Shown here in pieces: positions 49,185-56,717 of a stretch of 64,000 nt of DNA. Location of the stretch: NCBI RefSeq assembly GCF_003966265.1, contig NZ_RXNV01000002.1, forward strand, positions 1-64,000, read 5' to 3'. The position numbers and the translations under genes are program-made. The notes under the pieces were generated by a model. It made no database searches and was not told where the DNA came from. It was given only the letters and a program-made list of their open reading frames with translations. How positions within the stretch are numbered: the first letter of the stretch is position 1; each line of letters starts with the position of its first letter. The DNA is from Shewanella atlantica. GTDB taxonomy: Bacteria; Pseudomonadota; Gammaproteobacteria; Enterobacterales; Shewanellaceae.

Positions 49185-49427
49185 TTAGTCATCTAATCCA
49201 TCTAAAAATTTCAATACTTGTGCGCACTTGGAAGATCCCTTACGAGTTCCGTCAGAAACTGCAGATTGGCAAAATCTAACACCTTTAATGAATCCTAACT
49301 GCTCACCTTGGGTTAAACCCGCTGCCATACCTTGCTGTTTTCCTTGTTCAAGTCCAACATTATAGCCTGCTGCAAGCCCCTGATTTACTGAGGTTTGAAT
49401 AAGAGCCTTAATTTCTTCGTTAGTCAT
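49185..49427 (-). CDS. Small Gln/Gly-rich protein
   Basis: 80 residues from ATG 49427 (MTNEEIKALIQ), AGGA eight bases upstream; a longer in-frame start at 49466 would overlap the previous gene. The middle is a regular helix-like repeat of QG/AG steps (GLAAGYNVGLEQGKQQG, then MAAGLTQGEQLGF), as seen at the ends of Rpn-type transposase-like nucleases and in some phage proteins. Then a Cys/Lys-rich tail. Lies 10 bases after the AlpA-like gene in the same direction. Role unknown. Confidence 0.6.
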   Translation of the reverse strand: MTNEEIKALIQTSVNQGLAAGYNVGLEQGKQQGMAAGLTQGEQLGFIKGVRFCQSAVSDGTRKGSSKCAQVLKFLDGLDD

Positions 49428-49437
49428 GTTCTTAATC

Positions 49438-49695
49438 CTATTCCTGTGTTTGGAGGCGGCTACCATTTTTTTGTAACCATGATATTAATTTGTCTTGCTC
49501 CCACCTAGGACTTCTACCTATTTGTAAGTCAGGTTCTGGGAACGCTAGTGGAGCAAGATTACTAAATATATTAAGCGTATTCGAACTCTCAGTAAGGTTA
49601 CTCCCTATTCCGGGTTTAACCTTTCTCATTCTTTCTAGAGTGCGTCGACTTATACTCAACATTTCGCAAACATCATCAATGGTTAGATATTTCAA
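49438..49695 (-). CDS. AlpA/excisionase-like HTH protein
   Basis: 85 residues from a TTG at 49695 with AGGAG five bases upstream (MKYLTIDDVCEMLSISRRTLERMRK); a longer ATG frame to 49806 has no such support. The helix-turn-helix and the following FPEPDLQIGRSPRWEQDKLISWLQ tail are typical of AlpA/MerR-like excisionase and phage regulators. It opposes the helicase operon. A gene of this class inside a repeat-flanked block supports a mobile origin; no integrase accompanies it in this block. Confidence 0.8.
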   Translation of the reverse strand: MKYLTIDDVCEMLSISRRTLERMRKVKPGIGSNLTESSNTLNIFSNLAPLAFPEPDLQIGRSPRWEQDKLISWLQKNGSRLQTQE

Positions 49696-49823
49696 TACAA
49701 CTCCTGCTGCTTTTAGTGTTCTATTTGTGCCCCTAGTCGTATTTAGTCGCACGGAGTCTGGTAAGGTTAGATGAGTAATGAAGTAATTGTCAAGAGAATT
49801 ATGCACAAAGATGGCTTGTAAAA

Positions 49824-50018
49824 AAGGATGATGGCTTGGCGATGCTTGGTCTAATCGGGGAACAGATATCTAATCAAGCATCTTTTGACCAGCGAAACTA
49901 CGGCTATAAAAAGCTAAGCGATCTTTTTACTGCTATCGATCTGTTTAAATCGAAGATGACTCAAGGCTTAGTGATTTGGGTACGCGATATCAAGAGAGCG
50001 AAGCAGCAAGCAAAGTGA
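49824..50018 (+). pseudogene. Displaced 3' fragment of the NYN/LOTUS gene
   Basis: Encodes a diverged copy of the LOTUS end of the protein at 41623-42354: SNQASFDQRNYGYKKLSDLF and VIWVRDIKRAKQQAK are recognisable with scattered changes. It lacks the NYN domain and a true start (frame-internal ATG only) and ends four codons earlier than the intact gene. Confidence 0.9.
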
Positions 50019-50032
50019 CTATCATCATGAGA

Positions 50033-50051
50033 CTTCATGATAATCATTATG
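50033..50051. promoter_or_regulatory. Fur-box-like palindrome in the right repeat
   Basis: CTTCATGATAATCATTATG, 15 of 19 positions of the Fur consensus by my count. Same element as at 42347 in the left repeat copy, retained despite divergence around it. Confidence 0.3.
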
Positions 50052-50150
50052 CTCATACTTGACCGTCATATAGTGGCATTAGCCTAATAGCTCTTGGTTC
50101 ACCCGATTGGGCCTATTTTGCGCCTGTTGTGAAGTGGTTGTAACTTACGG

Positions 50151-50376
50151 TTAACGTGAAGTTAAGCCAGATTAAGTCGATAAATGTAAAGTTTACCAAT
50201 GGCTTGCCAACTTAATGATAATAATCATTATAGTTAAGTTGACTCAAAATATATGTGTTTATCCTACGTGAGTGTATATACGGTAAATTTCAACAAGCTT
50301 GTTGCTTATGTGCGTGATTTAAGTCTCTTTTTTGCTCGATGTTAAAGAGGGTTGTTGAAGTGTAGGTCGCAATATT
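50151..50376. other. Upstream region of the caspase-like operon
   Basis: No gene. Contains a TTAATGATAATAATCATTATAGTTAA palindromic patch near 50212-50237 and a GTGAGTGTATATACGGTAAA AT-rich segment that could include the operon promoter. Together with 50019-50150 and the leader hairpins, about 450 bases without a gene. Confidence 0.45.
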
Positions 50377-50405
50377 GTAACTTCTTGGTGTTGAAGTTAC
50401 TTTTT
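50377..50405 (+). promoter_or_regulatory. Leader hairpin with T run upstream of the caspase-like gene
   Basis: GTAACTTC-TTGGTGTT-GAAGTTAC, a perfect 8-bp stem followed by TTTTTC, 68 bases before the ATG. It looks like an intrinsic terminator or attenuator in the leader of the operon. Confidence 0.55.
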
Positions 50406-50436
50406 CAAGAATGGCCACTAAGATTAGACCAAGGAT

Positions 50437-50452
50437 TTGGTTTGAAAACCAA
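50437..50452. promoter_or_regulatory. Perfect inverted repeat before the caspase-like gene
   Basis: TTGGTTT-GA-AAACCAA lies 20 bases upstream of the ATG. Could be an operator half-site pair or an RNA hairpin affecting translation. Confidence 0.45.
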
Positions 50453-50472
50453 GCCTCTATCAAGGATTGAAT

Positions 50473-52287
50473 ATGAGAGTCAGTGCAGCTGCGCTTTGCG
50501 TTATCAGCTTTTTCAGTAGTCAGGCATTCGCCAGTACGGATAAATTCATCTATCAAGATCTCGGTAAGCCCAATATTTGCGGTCAATCATCTGCGACTGT
50601 TTGGGATGTTAATGGTGGTGAGCTTATTGTTGATGGGGTACCAGAGGTATATCAAGGCGCATATGTAAAAGAGAAAAATGTCACAAGAGATGTTTCAACT
50701 ATCGCCATTCTCAACGGTGAAAATCCGGAAGTTGTTAATCAGCTTAGAATGGTGGCTAATCCTGCTTGCGGAACAGAACCTACATTTGAGCGAATTAACC
50801 TATTAGCACAATACTATCGCCAGCAGTCAACTAACATTGACCCTTCATTAGTGCCTGCCGAGATATCGCCACCTGATTTACCATTACCGCCAGTGATTGA
50901 AAAAGATCAGTTTGAAACCAAAGTACAGTTTCAAGCAAGGGTTAACCTTGCCATGGCAGAAAGAGACAAGTTGATCGCCTCTGCTCAGCAAAAATATCGT
51001 TCAGATGTCACCGCTAGAAATAACTTACTTGAAGAATTAACTCGTCGTCAGAGCCATTTAGTCGGCGCCGCAACAGACAATCCTATTTATTTCTATGGCC
51101 AGGCTTTCCAAGCGGTTATGGGTAAGCCTGTTTTTACGCCAAAAAGTTATGATGCCGAGCGACAAGTGATGTTTTTCGATTTTAAAGCGGAAACCGCTGA
51201 TTACAAGCACTCTGTCGCAGTTAATGTACCGCAGCAACAGGCTAAGGCTGTTTTTAATGCTGCCGAGCTTTACGAACCTCAACTTCACTATGAAATGGAA
51301 GGGGACTCATTGAAGCTCACTGCTGTATCTTTAAAAGTGGGTGAAGAGACTTTCAAAGGCTCACAGACAGATGAATCTTTTCAAGCTGAGTCGATTTCGG
51401 TGGCACTCGTAGATGATAAGAAAATTGACACAGATGGTATTCAATTGAAGCTCCAGAATCCTAATCTAGTCGATAAATTTCAACTTAAAGCCGTAATGCA
51501 GCAATCTGAAACAGAGCTAGGTGACGAATTGTTGACTCAATTGAGCTCAGTTGATGCCATTGCGGAAGATAAAACTAAATGGTTGTTCAATATCGCGATT
51601 GAAAAATATGACAATACTGACGATGTTATCTATTCAAGACGCAGTGGTGAGGCCGTTAGTTTAGCGGCTAATAAATTACTTGGTGTACCGCAGCGTCATA
51701 TATATGCCTTGTATGACGAACAAGCCACCAGTGGCGCTATTAAAGATAAATTGAAGCTCATGCTTAGCCATGTAAAGCCTCAAGATACCGTGTACTTTTA
51801 TTATAATGGGCACGGTATCCCTGCGCTGCCAGATAATGACCCTTATATTTTGCCGCACGATAAAATCCCTGACTTTATAAAAGATGATAGCTATTTCAGA
51901 CTTAATAACATCTATCAGTTGTTATCAAAATCCAACGCAAAATCTGTGGTGGCCTTCGTCGATAGTTGTTTCAGCGGCGCCACCGATGGGGTATCTGTTA
52001 TTAAAGGGGTTGCTGCTAGCCGTTTAGTGCCTAAAAAGGTGGGCATAGATGATACGAAAATGGCGGTGTTAACGGCCGGGAGAAATAAAGAGTACTCTAA
52101 TATGTACGCTGACAAGGGTCATCGCCTATTTAGCTACTACTTGGTACAAGAATGGCTAAATGGTACGCGTCAGTTAACTGAACTTCATAATGTAGTTTCT
52201 GGAAAAGTACAAGCTCGTTCATTTGAAATGGGCGATTTAAAACAACAGCATCCAGAAATGTATGGCAATCCAAATATTACACTTTAA
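50473..52287 (+). CDS. Secreted caspase-fold (C14) cysteine protease-like protein
   Basis: 604 residues from ATG 50473 (AAGGA six bases upstream). Sec signal peptide (VSAAALCVISFFSSQAFA). Residues about 25-370 are unrecognised, with an Ala/Arg/Gln-rich probably helical stretch at about 150-200. The C-terminal third is a caspase-like domain: strand WLFNIAIEKYDNTDDVIYS, then VYFYYNGHG with catalytic His about 447 and FVDSCFSGA with catalytic Cys about 499, then AVLTAGRNKEYSNM and HRLFSYYLVQEW. Metacaspase-like proteases in bacteria are often effectors of death or defence systems in the cytosol; this one is predicted to be exported. First gene of a six-gene operon. Confidence 0.88.
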   Translation: MRVSAAALCVISFFSSQAFASTDKFIYQDLGKPNICGQSSATVWDVNGGELIVDGVPEVYQGAYVKEKNVTRDVSTIAILNGENPEVVNQLRMVANPACGTEPTFERINLLAQYYRQQSTNIDPSLVPAEISPPDLPLPPVIEKDQFETKVQFQARVNLAMAERDKLIASAQQKYRSDVTARNNLLEELTRRQSHLVGAATDNPIYFYGQAFQAVMGKPVFTPKSYDAERQVMFFDFKAETADYKHSVAVNVPQQQAKAVFNAAELYEPQLHYEMEGDSLKLTAVSLKVGEETFKGSQTDESFQAESISVALVDDKKIDTDGIQLKLQNPNLVDKFQLKAVMQQSETELGDELLTQLSSVDAIAEDKTKWLFNIAIEKYDNTDDVIYSRRSGEAVSLAANKLLGVPQRHIYALYDEQATSGAIKDKLKLMLSHVKPQDTVYFYYNGHGIPALPDNDPYILPHDKIPDFIKDDSYFRLNNIYQLLSKSNAKSVVAFVDSCFSGATDGVSVIKGVAASRLVPKKVGIDDTKMAVLTAGRNKEYSNMYADKGHRLFSYYLVQEWLNGTRQLTELHNVVSGKVQARSFEMGDLKQQHPEMYGNPNITL

Positions 52288-52303
52288 ATTAAAGGGACTT
52301 AAC

Positions 52304-52993
52304 ATGAGAATTAAAACTCTATTGGCAACGGCATTATTTTCCACATTCGCAATGGCGGCTAATGTGGACGGCACCAATCTATCGGTGCACATGGAATCGG
52401 CGCACTTTTCTGGAGCGGGTAATACTGTCGCGATTTCGCGATTACCTATCACCAACCAAGATACAGGTAAAGTGAGCTATTATGATATTACTGCGCGATT
52501 TAGCGTTAATGCCAGCGGCGAGTTAGTATTTGATAAAGTGGCATCTATGTCAGCGGTTTCTTTTGCCAATGCACAAATGTTGATTGCTGGTGATTATATT
52601 CAAGAGGGTGGCTGTGAATGGAGTGTCTCTCAACCATCTAAAGATGGTAATGGCTACCTCATTTGGGCTTTAGAGAAAAAGGGTGGTAAAGACTTTAAAG
52701 GAAAGACGTGTAACACATATAGTTTTCGTGTCTCAGATGCTCCAGTCGATTTGAATCAAACATTTGGCGGTGCTCAATGGTGTCAATCTGCCGTTAAAGA
52801 GCAGAAATTAGATTCAGGTTTAACAGGCGCTCAAGACCAAATTACCTACAGTGGGGGCTTAGCGATGGTGACTCAAAGTGGAGTTTCAATTGGTATAAAC
52901 CTCGCAAAATGTGATAACAAAACAAATGAAGCTGGTGTTAGATATGGCTCACTTAGAGATTATAGCACTATGAATTTAAGGCCTAAGACCTAA
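52304..52993 (+). CDS. Secreted protein of unknown function
   Basis: 229 residues from ATG 52304 (AAGGGA six bases upstream), 16 bases after the caspase-like gene. Signal peptide ending MAANV. Mature part is beta-rich with three or four Cys (GGCEWSV, GKTCNTY, QWCQSAV, LAKCDN), which could form disulfides in the periplasm. No family recognised. Position suggests a partner or substrate of the caspase-like protease. Confidence 0.7.
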   Translation: MRIKTLLATALFSTFAMAANVDGTNLSVHMESAHFSGAGNTVAISRLPITNQDTGKVSYYDITARFSVNASGELVFDKVASMSAVSFANAQMLIAGDYIQEGGCEWSVSQPSKDGNGYLIWALEKKGGKDFKGKTCNTYSFRVSDAPVDLNQTFGGAQWCQSAVKEQKLDSGLTGAQDQITYSGGLAMVTQSGVSIGINLAKCDNKTNEAGVRYGSLRDYSTMNLRPKT

Positions 52994-52997
52994 GCAA

Positions 52998-54002
52998 ATG
53001 GCACATTTTTTTATTAAAGCTTGTTTAGTAGTAGGCTTAACTTTCATTGTCAATGCTGTTTCAGCAACACCTTTATGGCTTTCAGACCTTCCGTTTGAAG
53101 CATGCCAACAAGATGCTTATCTGTGCGGTGTTGGACAGGGTGACACGTTAGCTGAGGCGAAATCTTCAGCTAAGGCTGATATTGCTAAGCAACTGAGCAG
53201 TCATGTTGAATCGCAAACTGAAATTAATAGCCATTTACAAGATGGTAAGGTGACTCGAGCCGCGAATACTAAGGTGACTGAATACAGCGAACTTACCTTG
53301 ACGAGTCCGCTTATTTTATTACAGTCTGAACAGATTGATGGCGTTTGGTCTGTGGCAATTGCTTATGATCGTCGCTCAAGTGAAAGTAAGCTGAATTTGT
53401 GGTTAGCGAAGGCGCCTTGTGAGCACGGGAAAAATGTGTTCTTAGCTAAAACTGTATTATTGGCTTCAGGGCTAGAGGCACTGTCATGTCAGCCTAAATT
53501 ATATTTAACTCAGGCAGGACATCTATGGTCTTTGAGCCATAGTCAGGGCAGTTTTTCGCTAGAACCCAGTGACTATGAGAGCTTATTTTCCAGTATAGAT
53601 AATCCATTATTAGAGCTATCCGTTAGTGCAAACAGGCTTACTCCCTCTCAGTACTACCATGTCAGTGTTATTAGCGAAGAACAAGGTTATCTTAGTCTTT
53701 TTCAGGTGTTGGAATCAGGCCAAGTAAGTGTGTGGTTAGAGAACCAAAAGGTCATCGCCAATAAGAAACTAACCTTCCCAGATTTGAGCCTGTATGAAGG
53801 TTTAGCGTCAGAGATCCCAGAAGGAAAGGATCGGACCTTCGATATGAATGTAGCACTTCTATGTAGTAAGCCATTCGATAGCTCTGTGTACGAACAAATA
53901 TCAGTCCAACATCTTACTGATCAAAGTAGCCGTTTAAATCCGTTACTGAAGATTATGGAGCGGTGTGAATTTGCAACTCAACGTATTAATACAAGGTATT
54001 AA
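52998..54002 (+). CDS. LPP20-like / DUF4384 secreted protein
   Basis: 334 residues with signal peptide. Residues about 25-130 resemble LPP20-type domains: PLWLSDLP...CGVGQGDTLAEAKSSAKADIAKQLSSHVES, then a short VTEYSELTL strand. Residues about 195-260 resemble DUF4384 (ELSVSANRLTPSQYYHVSVI...GYLSLFQVLESGQVSVWLEN). DUF4384 is known from secreted proteins that accompany caspase or kinase domains. Five bases after the previous stop, so in the operon. There is no lipobox Cys at the signal cleavage site. Confidence 0.75.
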   Translation: MAHFFIKACLVVGLTFIVNAVSATPLWLSDLPFEACQQDAYLCGVGQGDTLAEAKSSAKADIAKQLSSHVESQTEINSHLQDGKVTRAANTKVTEYSELTLTSPLILLQSEQIDGVWSVAIAYDRRSSESKLNLWLAKAPCEHGKNVFLAKTVLLASGLEALSCQPKLYLTQAGHLWSLSHSQGSFSLEPSDYESLFSSIDNPLLELSVSANRLTPSQYYHVSVISEEQGYLSLFQVLESGQVSVWLENQKVIANKKLTFPDLSLYEGLASEIPEGKDRTFDMNVALLCSKPFDSSVYEQISVQHLTDQSSRLNPLLKIMERCEFATQRINTRY

Positions 54003-54004
54003 CT

Positions 54005-55309
54005 ATGAGACTAGCGTTATTGCTATTCGCATCTAGCGTGTTATGTATTGGTTTTTCGGTTCAGGCTGAGAATATTACTCATAAGTGTAATATCAAAGTC
54101 AATCAGCAATGCGCAAGTGCGAAAAGTTACTCTGAACAGCATTTTGTTGTAGAGCCTGGTTTTGCCAGCAAAAAGTTTTGCAAACAAGCTTCACAGCGAA
54201 TTTATACTCTCGAGAAAAATTGTCGATACGACAGTTATGTAACTGCTGCAAATACTGCCATGGCAGACTATAAAGCTAAAGTGTTTGCAGTTTGGGGAGA
54301 TGAGAAAGTCTCTGATGTGCACTCTTGGGTAAGCTACAGTGACGAGCTAAATCAACGTAGCGAAATAGATTATCAGACTGGCACAATTGAAGTCAGCAGT
54401 ATTGGTACACATAACCATGCCGATATGCTTAAAATAGCCGAACAAGAGTTAAATCGTGTTTTGACTTTAACAAAGTCAGAAGCTGAAAAAGCAGATCCTT
54501 TTGTTAGCGTCATTATAAAAAATACAAGTGAGAAAAGGACTTCGTTAGTTGAAACTCCAGAAAGTAAAGTCAATGAGTTTAAGTTAAACGACTCTATGGC
54601 AGCGCCTAAAGGTAGTAATGTTGCTAAGCCTTTGATGGCATCAGTAATGGCTCCAGTAGATATTGATAAGTTAGTTGGTAAAGCTAAAGTTGTACAAGTA
54701 TCAAAAAGTGAAACGACTAAAAAAGTTGTACCCACTCGAACAGTCATAACCGTTAACTTTCCCAATGACTGGGTCTATAAACGTGCTCAAGAATTGAAAC
54801 CTTTGTTTGTTTCCACTACGAGAGAGTGGCAAATCGAGCCAGCTTTGGGCTTAGCTATGATGTTCACTGAGAGTAGCTTTAATCCTATGGCTCGTTCGCC
54901 AATACCTGCATATGGCCTGATGCAAGTAGTGCCCACCTCGGCTGGCTTAGATGTTAACCACCTTATATTTTCAAAAAAGAAAAGCCCAACTCCAAGGCAA
55001 CTTTATATAGAGCAAGAAAACCTAAAATTTGGTGGAGGGTATTTAAAGCTTTTAAGAGATCGATACTTTAAGAAGATTCGAGATCCTTTATCGAAAAAGT
55101 ACTGCATGATAGCAGCTTATAATACAGGACCTGGAAATGTGGCAAAAACATTTACTGGTAGGGTCAGATTACAACCTGCAATTGATGAAATAAACAGGCT
55201 GTCACCAGAACAGGTTAAGCAAAGGCTTATTACCAAACTACCCTATGAAGAAACTCGACTATACCTGCAAAAGGTTCTGAAAGAAGAACAACGTTTTTCA
55301 AGTATTTAA
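54005..55309 (+). CDS. Lytic transglycosylase (SLT domain) with N-terminal extension
   Basis: 434 residues, signal peptide (LALLLFASSVLCIGFSVQAE). Residues about 25-250 are an unrecognised extension with several Cys. Residues about 265-425 are an SLT/MltC-like transglycosylase: EPALGLAMMFTESSFNPMAR with catalytic Glu about 289, IPAYGLMQVVPTSAG, NLKFGGGYLKLLRDRYF and IAAYNTGPGNV. Such enzymes cleave the glycan strands of peptidoglycan, forming 1,6-anhydro ends. Two bases after the previous gene. Placement with a caspase-like protease is unusual. Confidence 0.9.
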   Translation: MRLALLLFASSVLCIGFSVQAENITHKCNIKVNQQCASAKSYSEQHFVVEPGFASKKFCKQASQRIYTLEKNCRYDSYVTAANTAMADYKAKVFAVWGDEKVSDVHSWVSYSDELNQRSEIDYQTGTIEVSSIGTHNHADMLKIAEQELNRVLTLTKSEAEKADPFVSVIIKNTSEKRTSLVETPESKVNEFKLNDSMAAPKGSNVAKPLMASVMAPVDIDKLVGKAKVVQVSKSETTKKVVPTRTVITVNFPNDWVYKRAQELKPLFVSTTREWQIEPALGLAMMFTESSFNPMARSPIPAYGLMQVVPTSAGLDVNHLIFSKKKSPTPRQLYIEQENLKFGGGYLKLLRDRYFKKIRDPLSKKYCMIAAYNTGPGNVAKTFTGRVRLQPAIDEINRLSPEQVKQRLITKLPYEETRLYLQKVLKEEQRFSSI

Positions 55310-55320
55310 GGAAAGAATAA

Positions 55321-55764
55321 ATGAAAATTAAAATAATATTGTGTTGTGTTTGTTTCTCACTGCCAGCCCTTGCTGATGGTTACCCTGCTTGGGTAATGAA
55401 CCCATCAGTGGAAGTAAAAGACGATAAAGTTGCAGCTAGTGCATGTACAGTAACTACAGGCGATCTTTCAATGGATCGAACACTGGCAAGTACAGATGCT
55501 CGTGCAGAACTTGTTAAGCAATTTGAGATAGCACTTCAGAATGAATCTGAAATCACTAAAAATAGTGAAGCGGTAGCCTCTAATAAAGCTGGTAAGGTGA
55601 CCCGTAAGTCTAAAACAACCATTAGCGTTAATGATACAACCGAAGCAATTGCACAAGCGGTGTTAAAGAATAGTAAAATTATTAAAGCTGAGTATCATAC
55701 AGTCAATGCTCAATCTAACTTTTGTACTTTAGTATCAGTCACTAAATCCTCAATTGGGCAGTAG
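55321..55764 (+). CDS. Short LPP20-like secreted protein
   Basis: 147 residues, signal peptide (IILCCVCFSLPALA). Mature protein resembles the LPP20 domain: YPAWVMNPSVEV, ASACTVTTGDLSMDRTLAS, then the DARAELVKQFEIALQ helix and KNSKIIKAEYHTVNAQSNFCTLVSV end. Alike in plan to the N-terminal parts of the proteins at 52998 and 56718. AAGGAAAG before the ATG. In the operon. Confidence 0.75.
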   Translation: MKIKIILCCVCFSLPALADGYPAWVMNPSVEVKDDKVAASACTVTTGDLSMDRTLASTDARAELVKQFEIALQNESEITKNSEAVASNKAGKVTRKSKTTISVNDTTEAIAQAVLKNSKIIKAEYHTVNAQSNFCTLVSVTKSSIGQ

Positions 55765-55766
55765 TT

Positions 55767-56516
55767 ATGATTGAACCTGATGTACATCAGCAACGTTTAG
55801 ATAAATTTAAAGGTTGGCTACCTTCGTGGTTAGTCACTTTCACACTCTTGTTTATTGCATTAGGGCAGTTTAGTGATTCTATTGAGTTAATTTCTCAAGC
55901 TAAAGAAGCAATAGTTAAAAACTTCACCTACGAGCCTTATTATAAGAAAATTAAGGGTGTTCATGTAAATAGTACATACTCACACATTCAAAAGTTACTT
56001 GGCGCAGCACCAATTTCAAAACAATTAGATGAAGATATTTCTATAGATTTTTATATTGAAAAAAGTCATGTGATAGGTATCGCTCATGATGAGAAGCGGG
56101 TTAAAGGATTCTATGTTCAAGCTTTAGTTGATGACTTTTCACCAACATTTATGATTCCAAGTCAAATTGAACTTCGTTTGGGTGAGAATGATTTTTCAGT
56201 GATGGGTGAGCAGATATCGCTGTTCAGTTTAGATTCATCTAGAAATCAAAACTTTTATGTTGAGTCCTTCGACCTCGGTCAATCTGGTCTGTCTTTTTCA
56301 TTTATTCAGGCTTACTCCGGTAATCAAGCTGAAAATGTAGATATGATAAAAGACCTATATGATAAAGAGTTATTAGGGGAAGATAGTCAGGAAGCACTGA
56401 GTTTACTAAGAGGTAAGGTTAAACCTAATATCTATGGTTTTGGAAAGCTAAGCTTATCAAATATAAACTTGGTTTTTCTTACTGAAAGTGAGTTAAAGGT
56501 ATTTGCGAGTGAATAA
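55767..56516 (+). CDS. ETEC_3214-like membrane-anchored protein
   Basis: 249 residues. One membrane segment (about 18-38; LPSWLVTFTLLFIALGQF), then an extracytoplasmic domain beginning IKGVHVNSTYSHIQKLLGAA, as in ETEC_3214-type proteins of unknown function. Two bases after the preceding stop; last gene of the operon. Confidence 0.65.
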   Translation: MIEPDVHQQRLDKFKGWLPSWLVTFTLLFIALGQFSDSIELISQAKEAIVKNFTYEPYYKKIKGVHVNSTYSHIQKLLGAAPISKQLDEDISIDFYIEKSHVIGIAHDEKRVKGFYVQALVDDFSPTFMIPSQIELRLGENDFSVMGEQISLFSLDSSRNQNFYVESFDLGQSGLSFSFIQAYSGNQAENVDMIKDLYDKELLGEDSQEALSLLRGKVKPNIYGFGKLSLSNINLVFLTESELKVFASE

Positions 56517-56590
56517 CTTATGATATAAGCATCGTAAGTTTAATTTGGACAGCCTCGAGTATTATTTTACACCTCACCTGAATTTGAGCA

Positions 56591-56628
56591 GGTTCACCTA
56601 ACTTCCTTTGTTAGATGAACCAGTTTTA
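56591..56628. terminator. Bidirectional terminator between convergent accessory genes
   Basis: GGTTCACCTAAC-N7-GTTAGATGAACC pairs over 12 positions with one mismatch, flanked by AGTTTTAT on the plus side. Serves the caspase-like operon and possibly the ankyrin gene. Confidence 0.75.
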
Positions 56629-56672
56629 TGTTGTCGACCAGAAACTTTTGTAAAATAACTTAATACCACAAG

Positions 56673-56692
56673 GTCATGTCATGTCATGTCAA
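56673..56692. repeat. Short pentamer tandem repeat
   Basis: GTCAT repeated about four times between the terminator and the ankyrin gene end. Slippage-prone, no function apparent. Confidence 0.6.
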
Positions 56693-56717
56693 GTGAGTGG
56701 GCTAAGGTGTTTTTATT

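Larger units (their letters stand above)
49824..50150 (+). repeat. Direct repeat, right copy
   Basis: Matches 42148-42465 in order and orientation, coding and noncoding parts alike, with substitutions throughout and a ~10-base insertion near 50031. Together the copies bracket about 7.4 kb containing the helicase operon and the AlpA-like genes. Confidence 0.92.
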
